From Paramacrobiotus metropolitanus (Eukaryota > Tardigrada > Eutardigrada > Parachela > Macrobiotidae): a stretch of DNA of 64,000 nucleotides. The position numbers and the translations under genes were made by a program. The stretch lies in assembly GCF_019649055.1 (NCBI RefSeq), contig NW_026570264.1, forward strand, positions 248,001 to 312,000. The letters run 5' to 3'. Positions 1 through 12,143 of the stretch are shown here, piece by piece; position 1 is the stretch's first letter, and each line of letters begins with the position of its first letter. The notes beneath the pieces are model-generated. The model was not told the DNA's origin, did not search any database, and saw nothing but the letters and a program-made list of their open reading frames with translations.

Positions 1-1490
1 CAGCATCATTTCCCACTGTAAAGAAGCAGAAAGCTGCGTTAACGCGTTATTGAGAGCTATATGTGGGACTACGGCAGCGAAAATTCGTAAGTGCGTCTGC
101 GGACCAGAAATTCGGTAATAACATCAATAAACACTGTGCAACAGGTCAACAGGAACCGCACCGAGTTTAATAAACTGGCAATGTTAGGCTCGAGCAGAGA
201 AACACTTTTTTCGCGCAAAATGTTTCCAAATAGATGCATCTATCTTTGGTGCTTTTATTTGATTGCCACTTAGACATTTCTCGCTTTCCAAACACTTGTA
301 TAATGCGGATTCGCAAACCGCACACCAGAAATGTATCTATCCTCTGCGTTGTTCCACATTAAACAATTTGTTGGTTTTTTTACTAATCTCATCTACATTT
401 ATCTATTTGTATAAAAACAGCTTTTATTAGGCAATCAGGTTTTGAGATATTTTTAATAACGCCGAGAAAACCGTGTCCCAGGAGCGAATCCACATTGAGA
501 TAATCTGTGGTGCAAAGTACCGTATTTACATAACGTCTAGAGACTAAGAATGAATGAGAATTATCCTGCCATTATGCAACTTTTGGCTTACTTACTTACT
601 TCATCATGAAGCTTAATAGTCAGCACGATGGGGACCAGCATGGACAGTATGCACAGTCCAATCACGACCACCGGAACCAGCGCTTTTGCCGACCCGCTCA
701 GTTCCGGATTGCGGAAGCTTTGCACGAAACCCAGCACCGTCAGACTGCTACAGGCAATATGCATGAGCAGTATGAGCGAGAACGCTTTATCCAGTGCATC
801 AATGTAGCTGCGCACTTCCATAACCTTTTCTCTGATACCATCGACCATGTCCTCGGTTTTCCGCGAATGCACCTCCCGAATCATCGCAATTCCTTCCACA
901 ATACGCGAACACACAGTAGCCATGACCAAATACGACAGAAGCTGCGGAACGCCTATAAAGGGATACAGGAGGCACTGCCATGCCCACAGCGGCATAGTCA
1001 AGCCCATCACGCGGAAGTAGTTATCATCCATGGTCCGCGGCAGCGTGCTTAATGAATACTCGTAAAACGCCAATATCTGCTGTGAAATCTGGAGCAACGT
1101 GAAAAAGATAGTAAAGAACTCCAAACGCGACCCTCCCGCCCGCCGGGTGCAGGTAGCGTGGAACGCTTGCTGCTTGCAGACGAAGGCGGTTAAGATCAGC
1201 GCCGCGGCTTCGTAGGTGAACGCGTAGCGGCCAAACTCGATCAGGATGAGAATCCCCAGGGAAACTGTGGCGTGCGCCATGACCAAGGTGCTGAACAGGA
1301 GTAACAGGGTGACGCACAACCAGTAACAGCGTTTTAAGGCCTTAAGCACAGTGGTGCGAATCTTTCTGGAATGATGGTGGTGATGTTCTCCGGTGTCCTG
1401 GTCGCAACGCTGTGCGGCATTAAGGAACAAGAAGGCGCGCAAAACACTGTAGACACAACCATGGTTGCCTAGATTCGGCATTTTGTTCAA
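1..1490 (-). CDS. Gr1: gustatory-receptor-like 7TM protein, partial (runs off the left edge)
   Basis: A membrane receptor of the invertebrate gustatory-receptor-like type. One long exon (600-1490, 297 codons) starts at ATG 1490 and ends at GATGAA followed by a strong GTAAGTAAG donor. The next exon begins at position 15 after a TTTACAG acceptor and continues outside the window. Six hydrophobic segments are visible, with a FWAWQ-like signature (PLWAWQCLLYP) before one of them, as in Gr3 at the right end. Exons 1 and 2 of Gr3 are fused here: the intron Gr3 has between them is absent. A HHHHH run lies in the N-terminal cytoplasmic part. No disabling mutation is visible in the part that can be read. 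The family call rests on Gr3, which shows the complete C-terminus; chemosensory function is inferred. Confidence 0.72.
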
Positions 1491-1689
1491 CAGGAAGAAA
1501 ACAAATGCCTTTTTTTATATTATAAAAACAGCGACGCAGAAGACAGACTCATGTAGATCCCGCAAAACATGCGACCATTGAGTATACAACATGCATGGGG
1601 TAGTGAACGCTGATGAGTGTCGTATAGTTTTGATAAAACGATGAACGCCCTATCAGTCCGCCCACTCGTACTATGTAGAATACTTACTG

Positions 1690-1910
1690 CATCAGCGGAA
1701 TAGATTCATATACGCATGACAGCAAGGAAAAACAAACAAACCCGCAGTAATAAGGATTCCCCCTTTCTCATTGCTGAGCATGTCATAAACGCAGTTTATG
1801 GTAAAGTCCATCTGTACGTTTATCGATCGATCCCTTACTTTCGCTTCCGACGCATATAGAAAATTACTGCAAACTTCGCTTTCACACATTCAGCTTATGG
1901 TGCGTTGATT
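1690..1910 (+). promoter_or_regulatory. Conserved Gr intergenic block, copy 1
   Basis: This stretch aligns by eye over about 200 bp with 59190-59470, which lies directly upstream of Gr3, and in part with 43060-43115 between Gr2 and Gr2b. Shared words include AAACAAACAAA, GCAGTTTAT and ATCGATC, in the same order. It sits just upstream of Gr1 but in the orientation expected for a forward gene. That fits a shared region between two divergent Gr genes, the forward one lost here. Regulatory function is inferred from conservation only. Confidence 0.45.
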
Positions 1911-2551
1911 TTCGACCAAAGCTAACAATAAGCGCGAAGGTTCTCTGTTCAACCAAAACGGGATTTTTGTCGATCATGTCGCGGCCATGCTCAAATTTCA
2001 CACAAAATCAATTATTATTAATTCTTAAATTGTATTTGGTTTAAAAAATATAATTACAACACATATTCGAATGTAAATTTTTTAATATAATGTAATTTCT
2101 TTAGTACAATCGTTTAAAAAATAATTATTAATTTCAAATTTCTTTCGTGGGGCAATCTTTAAGCGAATGATAAGGTCCTTGAAGGGGACCGTCCATGAAT
2201 AAGAAAGCTTTGGGTGCAACGTCATCTGTCCGCTGGGATCATCGAAGAAGAATCATGGGTTAAGCGCGGTAAAAGTAATTTTAGCAGCCACAATAAAAAA
2301 ATGGACAGTGATAAAAAAAACATTATAAATCAGCTTAAGGCGCCGAAATTGGAAAACAAACCTTAGCACTGGCATTAAGAACAGAATTTACCGAACGAAT
2401 AAGAATAAAAGATTGATACCCAACATGGCTGTTCTTTGCGTACAGGTTGCGGCGCCCAGGGTCGCTTTCTACGAGATCGCCAAATCTTTATACACCATTT
2501 GCAAACATTGGTTTAGTGGGAAGAAAGCGTTAGAATAATTGGTTGCATTTT
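1911..2551. other. Gene-free AT-rich stretch
   Basis: About 640 bp between the Gr block and FAX-1 exon 4. It is AT-rich, with runs of ATAATTATTAAT near 2000-2130, and has no open frame of interest. In the duplicated-unit model a forward Gr gene would have stood here; I see no remnant of one. Confidence 0.5.
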
Positions 2552-5500
2552 TTACTGGAATCGCTGCAGGAATGACAATAAATACAGAGTCTGGGTTATC
2601 AGTTTGCGCTGTGGCGACTCGGTTAAAAGGGCTGCTCGAATGTCGGAAATGGTCCCGGGAGACGGACTGTTCCACCTACAAATAGTTCAGCAGTTTTATT
2701 TGAAGTGTACAGTACTTCGCAAGACTACATCGAATTAAGTTATGTGGACTGTTACTAGACAACGGTAAACCACTGCTTTGCACCGTAGTGGTTACGCTTC
2801 AAGGAAGTCGCTTTGTCGGACATTCGTGCATTACTCACAGCATAAAGGAGAGTCGCAGAAACGCCCATAGTAAATTTTCTGGCGCATGTTTGGGGAGTGG
2901 GAAAGCGTTTAACCCATCCAGCAGTCGTTCGAGCTTGCTGCTCTCCAGCTCGGGACAAAATACTTCGAACATGTGGAGAACAGACTCCGCATAATCCGCT
3001 TCCGCTGCTCCGACGAAACCGAATGACCACCTAATCACGCTGATCGAGAAGGTGTCCTCGTAGGAAAAGTACAGTTTGGCATCCAGCACATGCTGCACTC
3101 TTCCCGTAGCCGCATGGCAGATTTTCGGGAAATTCATGCACTTTTTGACATCAAACTCACAGTTTTGAAGCAGAATATTATCGCATACTGTTGCGAATTC
3201 CGGAGGCTTGTACAGGAACAGCTTATACACATCCGGTTCGATAAAATCCAGGTAGTAAGACGACTGAGGGAAGTTTATTAATTCTCCAATATACAGTTCC
3301 GTATTGTCAGTGACGACCAACCACTGAAGCTTCAGCGACAAGAAATTGAATAACTCGACCATAGAAAACAAGCAGAATTCCCACTTTCCGCATAGATACA
3401 AGGTACGGCACTGGTTTGTAACAGTTCGCGCCAGGTAATGGGCGCAGGCAAAATTTCCCTTCCAAATCCACGTACTGTACACTGATCCCTTGTCAGGATT
3501 CATCGTATCGTAGTCAGGACGCGTTGGCACAATGGCGCACGACTGGATCATGCTGGTGTTTAACAGGTGAAGAAATGTCCTACTTACCCTGTAATGCAAA
3601 GCAACATACAATAACCTTTTCAACAAGGACTCCTTAATTAACCCAGAATTATGACCTTGTAGGGTATCACCAGGTTTGTTGCTCTAAATGTGACTCGTAC
3701 AGGATAGAGGATCGCGTTAAAATCGGTATACAAAGTAAATCTGTGTAAAGGACCGCAAGATGACGCTAGTCCAGTAAATTCAGCTACGCAAATGTAGCAA
3801 AACCTGAATAATGCCGACCAAGAATGCATATGTCGAATAAAGCTGGAGAACCTTTCTACACTTTTATCGTCTACCTCTTGATGAAATTTTGGTGGAATAT
3901 GTCCAGATATGAAAAGACGACGACTTGAATTTCCAAGAATAGATTGCAGAAGCACGGCTCATCATCTCGAATCTCTACGAATTTAGGAAAAAAATTTGAA
4001 GGCAAGACGGCGACGTCGACACTGCTCAACAGGTGCCGACTTTTAATCTTGTAAATTATACAAGCACCTTGATGGCGCTGTGCAAGCTTGTCCCGTAATT
4101 TCTATCGTTAGGGTACAGATAGCATGTACCAAGTATTTAGCGCGAAAGTTGCGCTGTGATCGACTGCCACTAAACTACGCCTAGAATGACAAATTTATTC
4201 CTCTCTAGATTTAAGATCATTATAAGGGAAAAAAATAGTATTTTATAATTTTTACCGATAGTTTATAATTTAGACCGGTATTTGCTATACATCAGCTATG
4301 CCAGAAACATCTACAGTGTAAATAGTGTTGTGTGGCGTGCCGTGGTATAAAGTGTGGCGTAACCTGCAGATTTGTATTTGTTCGGTATGCTAATGCGATA
4401 GAAATTAGGGGGGCCGCTTGTACTAACAATAAACAGATGTTCATAGCAAATAAGTTTTCTTAGTACCGCCATGGTGCATTTTATGAACACCTGAAGTCGT
4501 GAACTATTCCGTGGTCCACACGTGAGCAGTTCTTCCTCATGTAATTTACCATATGAGGGGCTGCCGATCGCCAAGCGTTAAACGCTCTCTGTGTAATAGG
4601 TTAACAACTTTAAATTGAATGAAGAGCTGTCGCTCGATAACGGGGCGAGCGTTCGTTTAAATTACAGTACCTCCAAGGAGTAAAAATCAGTGTTTCGGCA
4701 CACCGACAATTTGCTGACCGCCACCTTGCTGACCAATAACTTGCGGACGACCTTTTGCTGAACGACAAAATGTTTGCCCGGCAATTTGTTGAAACGACAA
4801 CTTGATGATAGAAAGGAAAAGCGGCATGAGCCAAAAGGAATATGACTCATATGAGGACATGATAAAAATTTTAATACTAAGAAATCTAAAAAACCCAGTA
4901 AACGCGCTTAAGAAACAAAGAAACCAAAAAACCAGGCCAACACGCAAACTGTCGGTAACAAAAAAGTTATCGCAAAACGTCGGGCAGCAAAATTATAGGA
5001 AAGCGGATTGTCGGTCAGCAGTCTGTCGGTTAGCAGGTTGTGTTAATCCGCAACATGTCGATCAGTGAATTGTCGGGCAGCAGAACGGAGGTCAGCAAAT
5101 TGACGTGCTATCGCGTAGCTTAGCCGTCCTAAGTTCTCTCAGGTTTCTCAAGTTGTCTTAGGTTTCATAAGTTTTTTTTATAAGTCTTCCTACCTTTACA
5201 ATGCTGAACAGTGCAGCTCAAGCCATTCAGTATCTGGTCGACGGTCGAGCGCTGGATAATTAGCAAGCGTTCCACAAAATCCACTATCCATTTCTCCACT
5301 GGACAGCAGCGCTCATCGTCGACCCCGTCGTCTTCCTTCCCCACTGACTTGGGATATTCAGGGGAGAGCAGCACTTCTACATACTCATCGTGAACACTGA
5401 GTAGCATCCCGCTAGTTTTTCTCAGCCAGAAATCAGAAAATCGTGGAGACGAACATGCTGTTCTGAGCCAGCGGACTGAATGCGGATACTGTACGGACGC

Positions 5501-6043
5501 GTCGAACATCAACACGTGCGCTTTTTCAAACGCATCCCGTGGTACCAGTGGGCCGAGGCATCCGCGCTTGCGGATCCTCTGTGTCATCGCTGTTGGTCCA
5601 TCGATAATGGTGTAGCGAGCCGGCGTGGAATCCGGCTGGATGACCTCCACCGTGGCTATGGAAAACTGAAAACAACTGGACACGGAATTGTTCCCTTCCA
5701 TACCCGCACAACAAACGCTGTCAATCAACCCAGCTGGTGTCCAAGACGGTACGCCGCCGTCCCGGAGGGCGATGCGGACGTCAATATCGCCCGAATTCAA
5801 GCGGCTAGGTAATTCTTCGGGTTCTTCTTCCTTCACGCTCCATGCGCGACCAAACGGAATATGCTGCACTGTTTGGCCATCTAGTTTAACATAAAGGCCG
5901 TGTGCGTTCACATCGCAGACGTATCCTCGCATGAATTCACCTGCATCTCCCAGTACATCCACAACAAAGGGATCATACAGACCACGCGTCAATCGCATGG
6001 CATACTCCGGTTGGTGTATGGGGAATCCGAGGAAGGTCCCCAT
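2552..6043 (-). CDS. FAX-1: intact four-exon protein with FMRP-type Agenet-like modules and novel C-terminus (607 aa)
   Basis: Exons: 5194-6043, 3875-3974, 2839-3588 and 2552-2675; lengths 850+100+750+124 = 1824 nt, 608 codons including the stop. All junctions are GT-AG and phases match the other copies. Exon 1 has a first Agenet-like module (VDVLGDAGEF, RGYVCDV, then VPFGRAW at about residues 28-72). A second follows (SGDIDVRI, SWTPA, VATVEV, YTIIDGP, about 88-165). A region like the FMRP KH0 fold comes next (FWLRKTSGMLLSVHDEY). Exons 2-4 give an acidic helix, a long domain with IIQSC-like, WxWKG and LARTVT motifs, and a conserved tail SPQRKLITQTL. The Agenet match is from family knowledge; the exon 3-4 domain is unrecognised. 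FMRP-type Agenet modules bind methyl-lysine or RNA-protein partners; whether this one does is unknown. Confidence 0.8.
4685..5105. mobile_element. MITE-like foldback with TTGCTGACC-type subterminal repeats
   Basis: Inside intron 1 of FAX-1. The left part repeats TTGCTGACC / TTGCTGAACGAC words and the right part repeats the complement (GTCGGTCAGCA, GTCGGTTAGCAG, CGGGCAGCA). The two sides form an imperfect inverted repeat of roughly 110 bp with a spacer of about 170 bp. There is no coding capacity. Exact ends and target duplication are not clear. Confidence 0.5.
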
Positions 6044-8600
6044 GGGTCTGGGAGCAGGGATTCAGCTGCAGCTTCCCGACTGTCAGAGATTCATTATCTG
6101 CGTAGAATACAAAGGCTGCTCAACGGACACTGACTTAGAATTCAAAATTTATGTACTCAAGTCACCGAATTGTCAATCAAAAATTCGCATTGTCGTTGAA
6201 CGTACACTATAGACTATAGACAATTGCACCGCACTCGTATTTAAGTCAGGGAAGCAGGAATAGAATTGTATCTTGACGTGCATTCGGCGATGCACAGTGG
6301 CGTGCCGGTCCCGATCGATAATCAACGCAACATACGCACCCATGGGATTCAGTTTGCCTGCCAAAGCGATCAATAGTTTCGGTCACTCAAGTCACAATCA
6401 GCTATCACTACTGCTGTTATAGATGCGCCTGCTGATGAGTGAGTGAGCGACCCAACAACCACTATAATCTTGTGCGCAGTGCACACAGCGCGCCCGCCAG
6501 TAGAACGTTTCGTACCACAGAAAAAAACTTTTACTCTTCTTGTAGTCATCTGTAGATAACCTGTAGACACCCTGTAGACCACCTGAGATACCCTGTATAC
6601 ACCCAAAACGCCTAAGAACCAGGTGACGACAGTATGTCTACGGTGGTGTGTCTACGGGCTTTCTACAGATGACTACCGGTGTATGTATACAGGCAGAACA
6701 TCCAGTTGAATCCAGGAAGTGCTGCCTGTATACAGCGGTTGACACCTGTGGACAATCTGTAGGCACCGTTGTAGATAACGTGTATATATCGTAAGAAACT
6801 TAAGAATCCTAAGAATCCAGGTGGCTACCGATAGGACTACAAGGTGTTCACAGCTGTATCTACTGTGGCTACAAGAAGAGAAAAAACGATTCAATTTTTC
6901 CTTTGGTACGAAAGGTGCCAGGTGCGCCAGTTGTATGAGTGGCCGAACTACCAATGCGGTCCAATCGAATACATTCATTCGGATATGGACCACAAAAGAG
7001 TTAGAGACGAAGCCGGGACCGTTTTTGTATTTTGTGTGGCCTCGTTTATGGCAAGCGGGCGGCAGAATTTAACTCTTGAACGTTCAAGGTAAAGAAGGTA
7101 TCCTATCATGCAGTTTCTTCAGCTAAAAAAATTTGGCGATTTACTGAATAAATTCTTATTCTAAACGCCAATGTTTTTTTCAGCTTACTGCACTATTGTT
7201 GTTTTTCTTCGCATATTTTAACTTAGATCAGTTTGCAAAAGCAGTGCGGTTTAATGTAGGGTTGTCACCCCACCAAGGTTTTGGAGGTGGTATAGATGAT
7301 GGGAATGTGAACAGGGAGTGATGTGACTGGTGGGATAGATTGTTAATCTAATGATTGATTTCCGACATATTTTTCACAACAAAGTTTTTATGCTAGCTGG
7401 CATTTTTGCAGATAGTTTTACAAAATCAAATACTGTAACACCACATAAAAATGCCGGCATTAAAGAGCTGCAAGGTTTTGCAGTTAGAGTTGAACCACGT
7501 CACTCAAAGTTTACCTGAGTGAGTGACGGCGCAACTTTTTGCACGCTAGCATAAAACATACGTACACATACATAAACCATTAAGATGGCATATTCCATGT
7601 TAAAAATTTGCATATACGAGTCGATGATATTAGAATTATATATCGTTATGCGTACACTGTTACACAGCTTCCGCATGGTACGAAACACTACCGGATAGTG
7701 GTGTGCACTCCTTTTTGCGAGCAGTGTATCAGCGCCTTTACCGCTAACAAATGCTTCACTGTTGCTACTTGTACATCTATGCCGAGATTTAAAGTTTATT
7801 GAGTCTAGACTGATCTATCATACACAGATGCAGCCGCCTGTTTAGCTAGCTTGCAGATAATAATTATTATTAGAACATTAGCATGACTAACGTAAAACGT
7901 CATAACATGGAGTAACTAGCACCATATACGGAGCATGCAAGACGATGCAACATGCTAAGGATAAGCGTATGTTGAATGATATCCAACGAGTGCGTGACGG
8001 CAGCATAGCACTGTAAAATAGTGTAACTTCGAAGTGGCTGCAGCCTACAGGCTCCTTTTCATTCAGTTTAAAAATCTTTATTTTTGACGCTGACAGCGGA
8101 GTAACGATGATTTCTAAGTTCAGAACACTTTCAACTTTATTCAATATCGGCCGGTACGGCTGATCGGCGGGAGTGCAGACTGTAGCTGGTGTGAATGGCG
8201 TCCCCATTCTGGTGATTATATTGCCACAGTCCACACTGCGGTACGGAATTATAATAATATTCATAATTATTATTATGATTGCATAGTGCACTTTGAACTG
8301 TTGATGGCGTCGGTCCGTATGTGTCCAATAGAGTTTTGATCAGAACAGTGGTTTTGGCCTTTAGAACTATGTCCAGCAGACTTGACGAGCAGGAGGTTTC
8401 CAAAACCTCATTTAAAAGATGACCTGTCACAATGTTCTACATTTTTATTAGCAGTTCGCGGTCTTCAACTGATTTGCAAAAGACTGGGTAGGCACTTGTC
8501 TCCTGAACTCCTCCGTGTACAGTCGTGCTGACATCTAAGCGTTTTACGGTTATATACAATTCACACGGGACACATCGAATACAAAATTAATATTTATTGT
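6044..8600. other. Intergenic region with CTGTAGA word cluster; no gene recognised
   Basis: It holds the FAX-1 upstream region, then at 6540-6860 a cluster of CTGTAGA / TCTACAG words on both strands (at least eight, several in ACCTGTAGACACC-like context). From 6860 to 8600 there are only weak overlapping open frames. Minus-strand frames at 7887-8430 are the longest but show no recognisable motif or consistent splice phases. Confidence 0.4.
6305..6321 (-). promoter_or_regulatory. TTATCGATC upstream motif of FAX-1
   Basis: On the minus strand this reads TTATCGATCGGGACCGG, about 260 bp before the FAX-1 ATG. The same core is found before FAX-2, FAX-3 and FAX-5, each on the coding strand. See the other motif entries. 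Function as a promoter or enhancer site is inferred. Confidence 0.45.
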
Positions 8601-8619
8601 ACGGACGAGCAGCGCCTAA

Positions 8620-8958
8620 TCAGTTGCAAAACCCGCAGGGCGCCTCGTTTTGATGCTTACGAAAACGGCAAGAATCCGTTACGGTGCATAACCTCAAATG
8701 GATTCCGGCTAGTTTCCCCCAAAGCACATCGTTCTGCACGGGTTTATTAATCCATGGAATTACATTATGTGTTTCGCCTTGTACCCTGATTGATCGATGG
8801 GGTCCACGGAGCATGCGTTTGACACTACATGTATTCAAAAGGCTGGACCAACGATGCTGATTGGTGGAGTAGCATGTGGTTTGCTTGGCGTGTAAATTTT
8901 CTCTGGCAGTTAATAACCCTGTCCATACGCCAGCACGTGTGTAGGTGGGTGGGGTCAA
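8620..8958 (-). CDS. Unrecognised open frame with downstream poly(A) signal
   Basis: A 112-codon minus-strand frame ending at 8620, with AATAAA about 25 nt past the stop (8586-8591 on the plus strand, read in reverse). Its end is cysteine-containing (CTVTDSC, CGFCN). I do not recognise a family, and no convincing upstream exon was found. It may be a terminal exon or chance; the well-placed poly(A) signal is the main reason to list it. Confidence 0.22.
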   Translation of the reverse strand: MTPPTYTRAGVWTGLLTARENLHAKQTTCYSTNQHRWSSLLNTCSVKRMLRGPHRSIRVQGETHNVIPWINKPVQNDVLWGKLAGIHLRLCTVTDSCRFRKHQNEAPCGFCN

Positions 8959-10473
8959 CTGTCAAACTGACACCATCCAAAACCACCCACTAGGGCGTGG
9001 TGACACGTACGTATTGTCTACGTAGTGTCTGCGTGGACCATAACTAGTTATTTACCGTAGCTTCCCCTTCTTCGTGGACAAGCACCTAATGTAGGTAAGC
9101 TGCTGGCTTTTTATCTAATTGGCAAGCATTCATCTCGGTCCCTGTGCATTTGTGCATTCAGTGCCGATCACCGTCGGGACGAACACCACGTTATCCGTAA
9201 TCATTAACACGGAAGACCATCGCTACGAATCTGTCGATGAGAATTATTTGTAATAAAATGTTAAAAACTACCTGGCTACCACTCTCAAAAAAAATAGGAC
9301 CAATGGCAATAAGTATTATATCCCATTGAAATTATTAATGTTCGAATATAATAATGTAAAGTGTGTTCGAATATGTAAATAATAATACGTTCACATAGTA
9401 TTATATCCCATATTAATTCAAAATGGGTGCCTTTAATAAACCAGGGTTCTAGGGGGTCTAAAACGGTTTTCTATAAAATAAACTTGAAATAACTAACCAG
9501 TAAAGTTGTGTATTTCGGATGTTTATCATATAGATAAACAAACGAGTGCCCTGACAGTGGCCCCCTTATTTTCCTACTTTCGGATTCCGCTGCCAACTGT
9601 CAGATGTTCCTTCGGTCAACACAAGATGTTTCGACCAAAGGAACATCGGACAGTTGGTTTCGCCGCTGAAAAATGTACGCCAGAGGCCGTGGAAGAACTA
9701 GACGAAATAAACACTGATATGGCCTATTATCACGAACATTCCAACGGTCCAAATGTCCGCCGGACGTCTTGTCGTCAGGAAGTTGTTGTCGGTTACACAC
9801 GTGCATGCCTATGGAAAGTGGAGACAACCGCATGTCAATAACTTACAATTAACCGGCAGGCGCTAGTGGTTTCATGACGGCTCGTTGGCCTAAAAGTAGA
9901 TCTTTCTTGCTCTTCCGTCGAGACAAAGTGCTTCTCACGCAAAACTTGTCCAGAGTCTGTTCAAACAAATACCGCATAACCGGCGTTCTTATGTTTTACG
10001 GAAAATTTCCTGGTCGTCGAAAATAAAGCCAACGCCTTTCAGTTTCTTGCGCACTAAATTTCGCGCGACTTGTGATGTCAACGGTTGGGAGATATCTGAA
10101 CGCCACCCGGATCTGTGCATGCTGTTCTTGGGATAATTCTCTATCCATGTTCGCCAGTTAAAAATTTCGTGGAACATACGTCTCCCGCGGATTTTTCAAC
10201 TTGTGAACATGTATACTACGTTTCTACGAACGCAATCTGCGTACCATCGGCCTACAACACGCCGCATACGATGACAACGGTGGTCCGCTTACGCGCTCCA
10301 CAAGTTTGTTTTTGCCACGGAAATGAGTGGCAGTGGAATTGCGTATGTATTTTTTTAAACTGAAAACTACCCAATTTTCACAGTAAATAACTACGTGTCT
10401 ACGTATACAAACTTAATAAATCATATTTGTAGGCGGCCAAATCCTGTTGGTAAGGATGGATTCCAGTCCTTGA

Positions 10474-10515
10474 GTATTTTAGGTCGGTGTATTAATTATT
10501 ACACCGACCTAAAAT
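10474..10515. repeat. Perfect hairpin, about 19-bp arms
   Basis: The arms read AGTATTTTAGGTCGGTGTA and its exact reverse complement, with a short AT loop. It interrupts an otherwise open plus-strand frame and looks like a small foldback insertion. Confidence 0.7.
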
Positions 10516-11191
10516 ACTACCAGGAAGGGATTTATGGTCGGCATGATCCGCCAAATAGATGCCGGAAAAAGCAAGAGCGATCCTGGAAATGCAAAATTTT
10601 TAAGGGAGGCTGTCCATTGTTTATTTGAAGCTGATTATGTGGGTAGAGTTATGCGTTTTCGTCCAGATTGCGCGACTACGCAGTAGAAATCGGTTAACGA
10701 TAAATTATGCTCCTTACTATCAAATCGTGAGCTGAAAATAATAATTACCAGCTCTCCATAAAAGTAATAATAAAATAATAATTATCATTCTCTCCTTAAA
10801 ATATAATTACCAGCACTCTTTGGCAAGCTTAAATTATTAAATAAAAAATAACTCCGTATTCTTATGTTTGTGAAAGCACTTATTGATTGATGCCTGCAAG
10901 GCTGCACAGCATATCATTTTACTCGTACGTCAATTTTTTTAAGTAACAATTACTTATTACACAGTACACACTATTTTACACACCGTTTTTTTTCGCTGGT
11001 TGTAATTATTCCTGAAACAACTGTATATCGGGATGTAATTAAAGAAGCACTTGCTAGTAGGCCAACAGCGTCAAAAAAGACAAAAAAAAACAAAGTTAGA
11101 GAGTGAGAGTGGGTATCAGCCGAGCACTTCGCCCAAATCATATTCGCCCATCAATTCAACCCTCGACTCTCTTATGAACCTAGGTTCAAAA

Positions 11192-11293
11192 ACATTTTTA
11201 ACAATTTATCACCTTCGTTCATAACGTAGGCCATCACCTTCGTCCATAACGTAGGCCTACGTTATGAACGAAGGTGATAAATTGTTAAAAATG
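11192..11293. repeat. Inverted repeat, about 40-bp arms
   Basis: The arm from CATTTTTAACAATTTATCAC through ACGTAGGCC recurs inverted, ending in GTTAAAAATG. A second partial copy of the arm (CATCACCTTCGTCCATAACG) forms the middle, with its axis at GTAGGCCTAC (11251-11260). Foldback or MITE remnant. Confidence 0.75.
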
Positions 11294-11455
11294 TGTAGTT
11301 AAATAAAAGATTCCTTCGGAATTCAGTTTCCTATTGTGAGACGTGAAAGCTTTATCGGCTTTGGATCGTTATGCATGGTGGGAGTCCACGTTTTTGCCGT
11401 TTTGGAGCTTTCGTTGTGGTAGTTCCCTGTTCTGCTGTGAGATGACCTTTCACCC

Positions 11456-11915
11456 CGTCTAATCAAAGTTGTTAGCCTGCTGTGCCGATGCTGCTCAGAG
11501 CATCAGCCCGACTGTTAGAAGGTTTCTGTCCATGGTTTGCTTTGAGTGGATAAACCTTACTCACCAAGCATGTGTCGCTGTAATCCGTATTTCCCAGCTG
11601 CTTAATAAAATAATGTGAGCAGAAAAGCCCCAAGTACTCCTAGTAACGCAGTTGTATCTGTTTGCAGGTGGAGCACTTCGTCTTCCGATACAATTTCCGA
11701 TGTTCAAACAGGGAGCATCGCAGCGGAGTAATAACACACATTTTTCCCTTATTAACATTCTTCCAAAGGCTCCTAAAAAGGGGTGTTGGAGCGGCAGTAA
11801 ACGACACCCTGATCAGATTGATTGTTATTTTGCAATCCGAACACTGACGTCGCTATATACCTTCGTGCACTACAGATATGCACCACAAAAGTAGTACAAT
11901 CGGAGAACGACAATT
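11456..11915 (+). pseudogene. FAX-7: remnant of a FAX 3' end (intron 3, exon 4 and flank)
   Basis: Aligns by eye with 58440-58920, the intron 3, exon 4 and 3' flank of FAX-5. The exon 4 acceptor is still readable (TTTGCAG at 11661-11667), followed by GTGGAGCACTTCGTCTTCCG. The exon has internal deletions and no longer encodes the conserved SPQRKL tail. The rest of the gene upstream is gone. It shows that another FAX copy once stood before FAX-2. Confidence 0.65.
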
Positions 11916-12143
11916 AATTTACACAGTTGATAATCTAGAATGCTTCTAACGCACGACGTTCCCAGTGGGTGTCGGGCCAATGTCCGGCAGTTTGTACTGT
12001 ATAAGTCTTGAGTGCATTGAACAAATCTACAAAGTTATAGATAATTCTAGCTGAGCGTAGGATACGAGTCTACGACTTACTCGTATTCCCTTGCAAATAT
12101 TGATCGCTGTGGTATTATTAAAAGCGAAACTCTCGTAAGTGTG

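Larger units (their letters stand above)
8959..11455. other. Intergenic region with palindromes and weak open frames
   Basis: AT-rich. It holds a repeated AGTATTATATCCCAT at about 9314 and 9398, and a hairpin at 9575-9650 (CCAACTGTCAGATGTTCC against its complement). A plus-strand frame at 9628-9839 has four cysteines (KCTP, TSCRQ, ACLW, TACQ) and reads like protein but cannot be extended. Further palindromes are at 10474-10515 and 11192-11293. No family recognised. Confidence 0.35.

Noticed and set aside
105-239. A minus-strand frame that could be exon 3 of Gr1
   Set aside because: A better acceptor and a match to the WEIML start of Gr exon 3 lie at position 15, so Gr1 continues off the window edge.
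606-1052. A 148-codon plus-strand frame
   Set aside because: It is the antisense shadow of the Gr1 exon, with histidine/glutamine-rich composition typical of antisense frames.
10474-10515. A bacterial-type terminator hairpin
   Set aside because: The genome is eukaryotic with introns, and the hairpin interrupts an open frame instead of following a gene.
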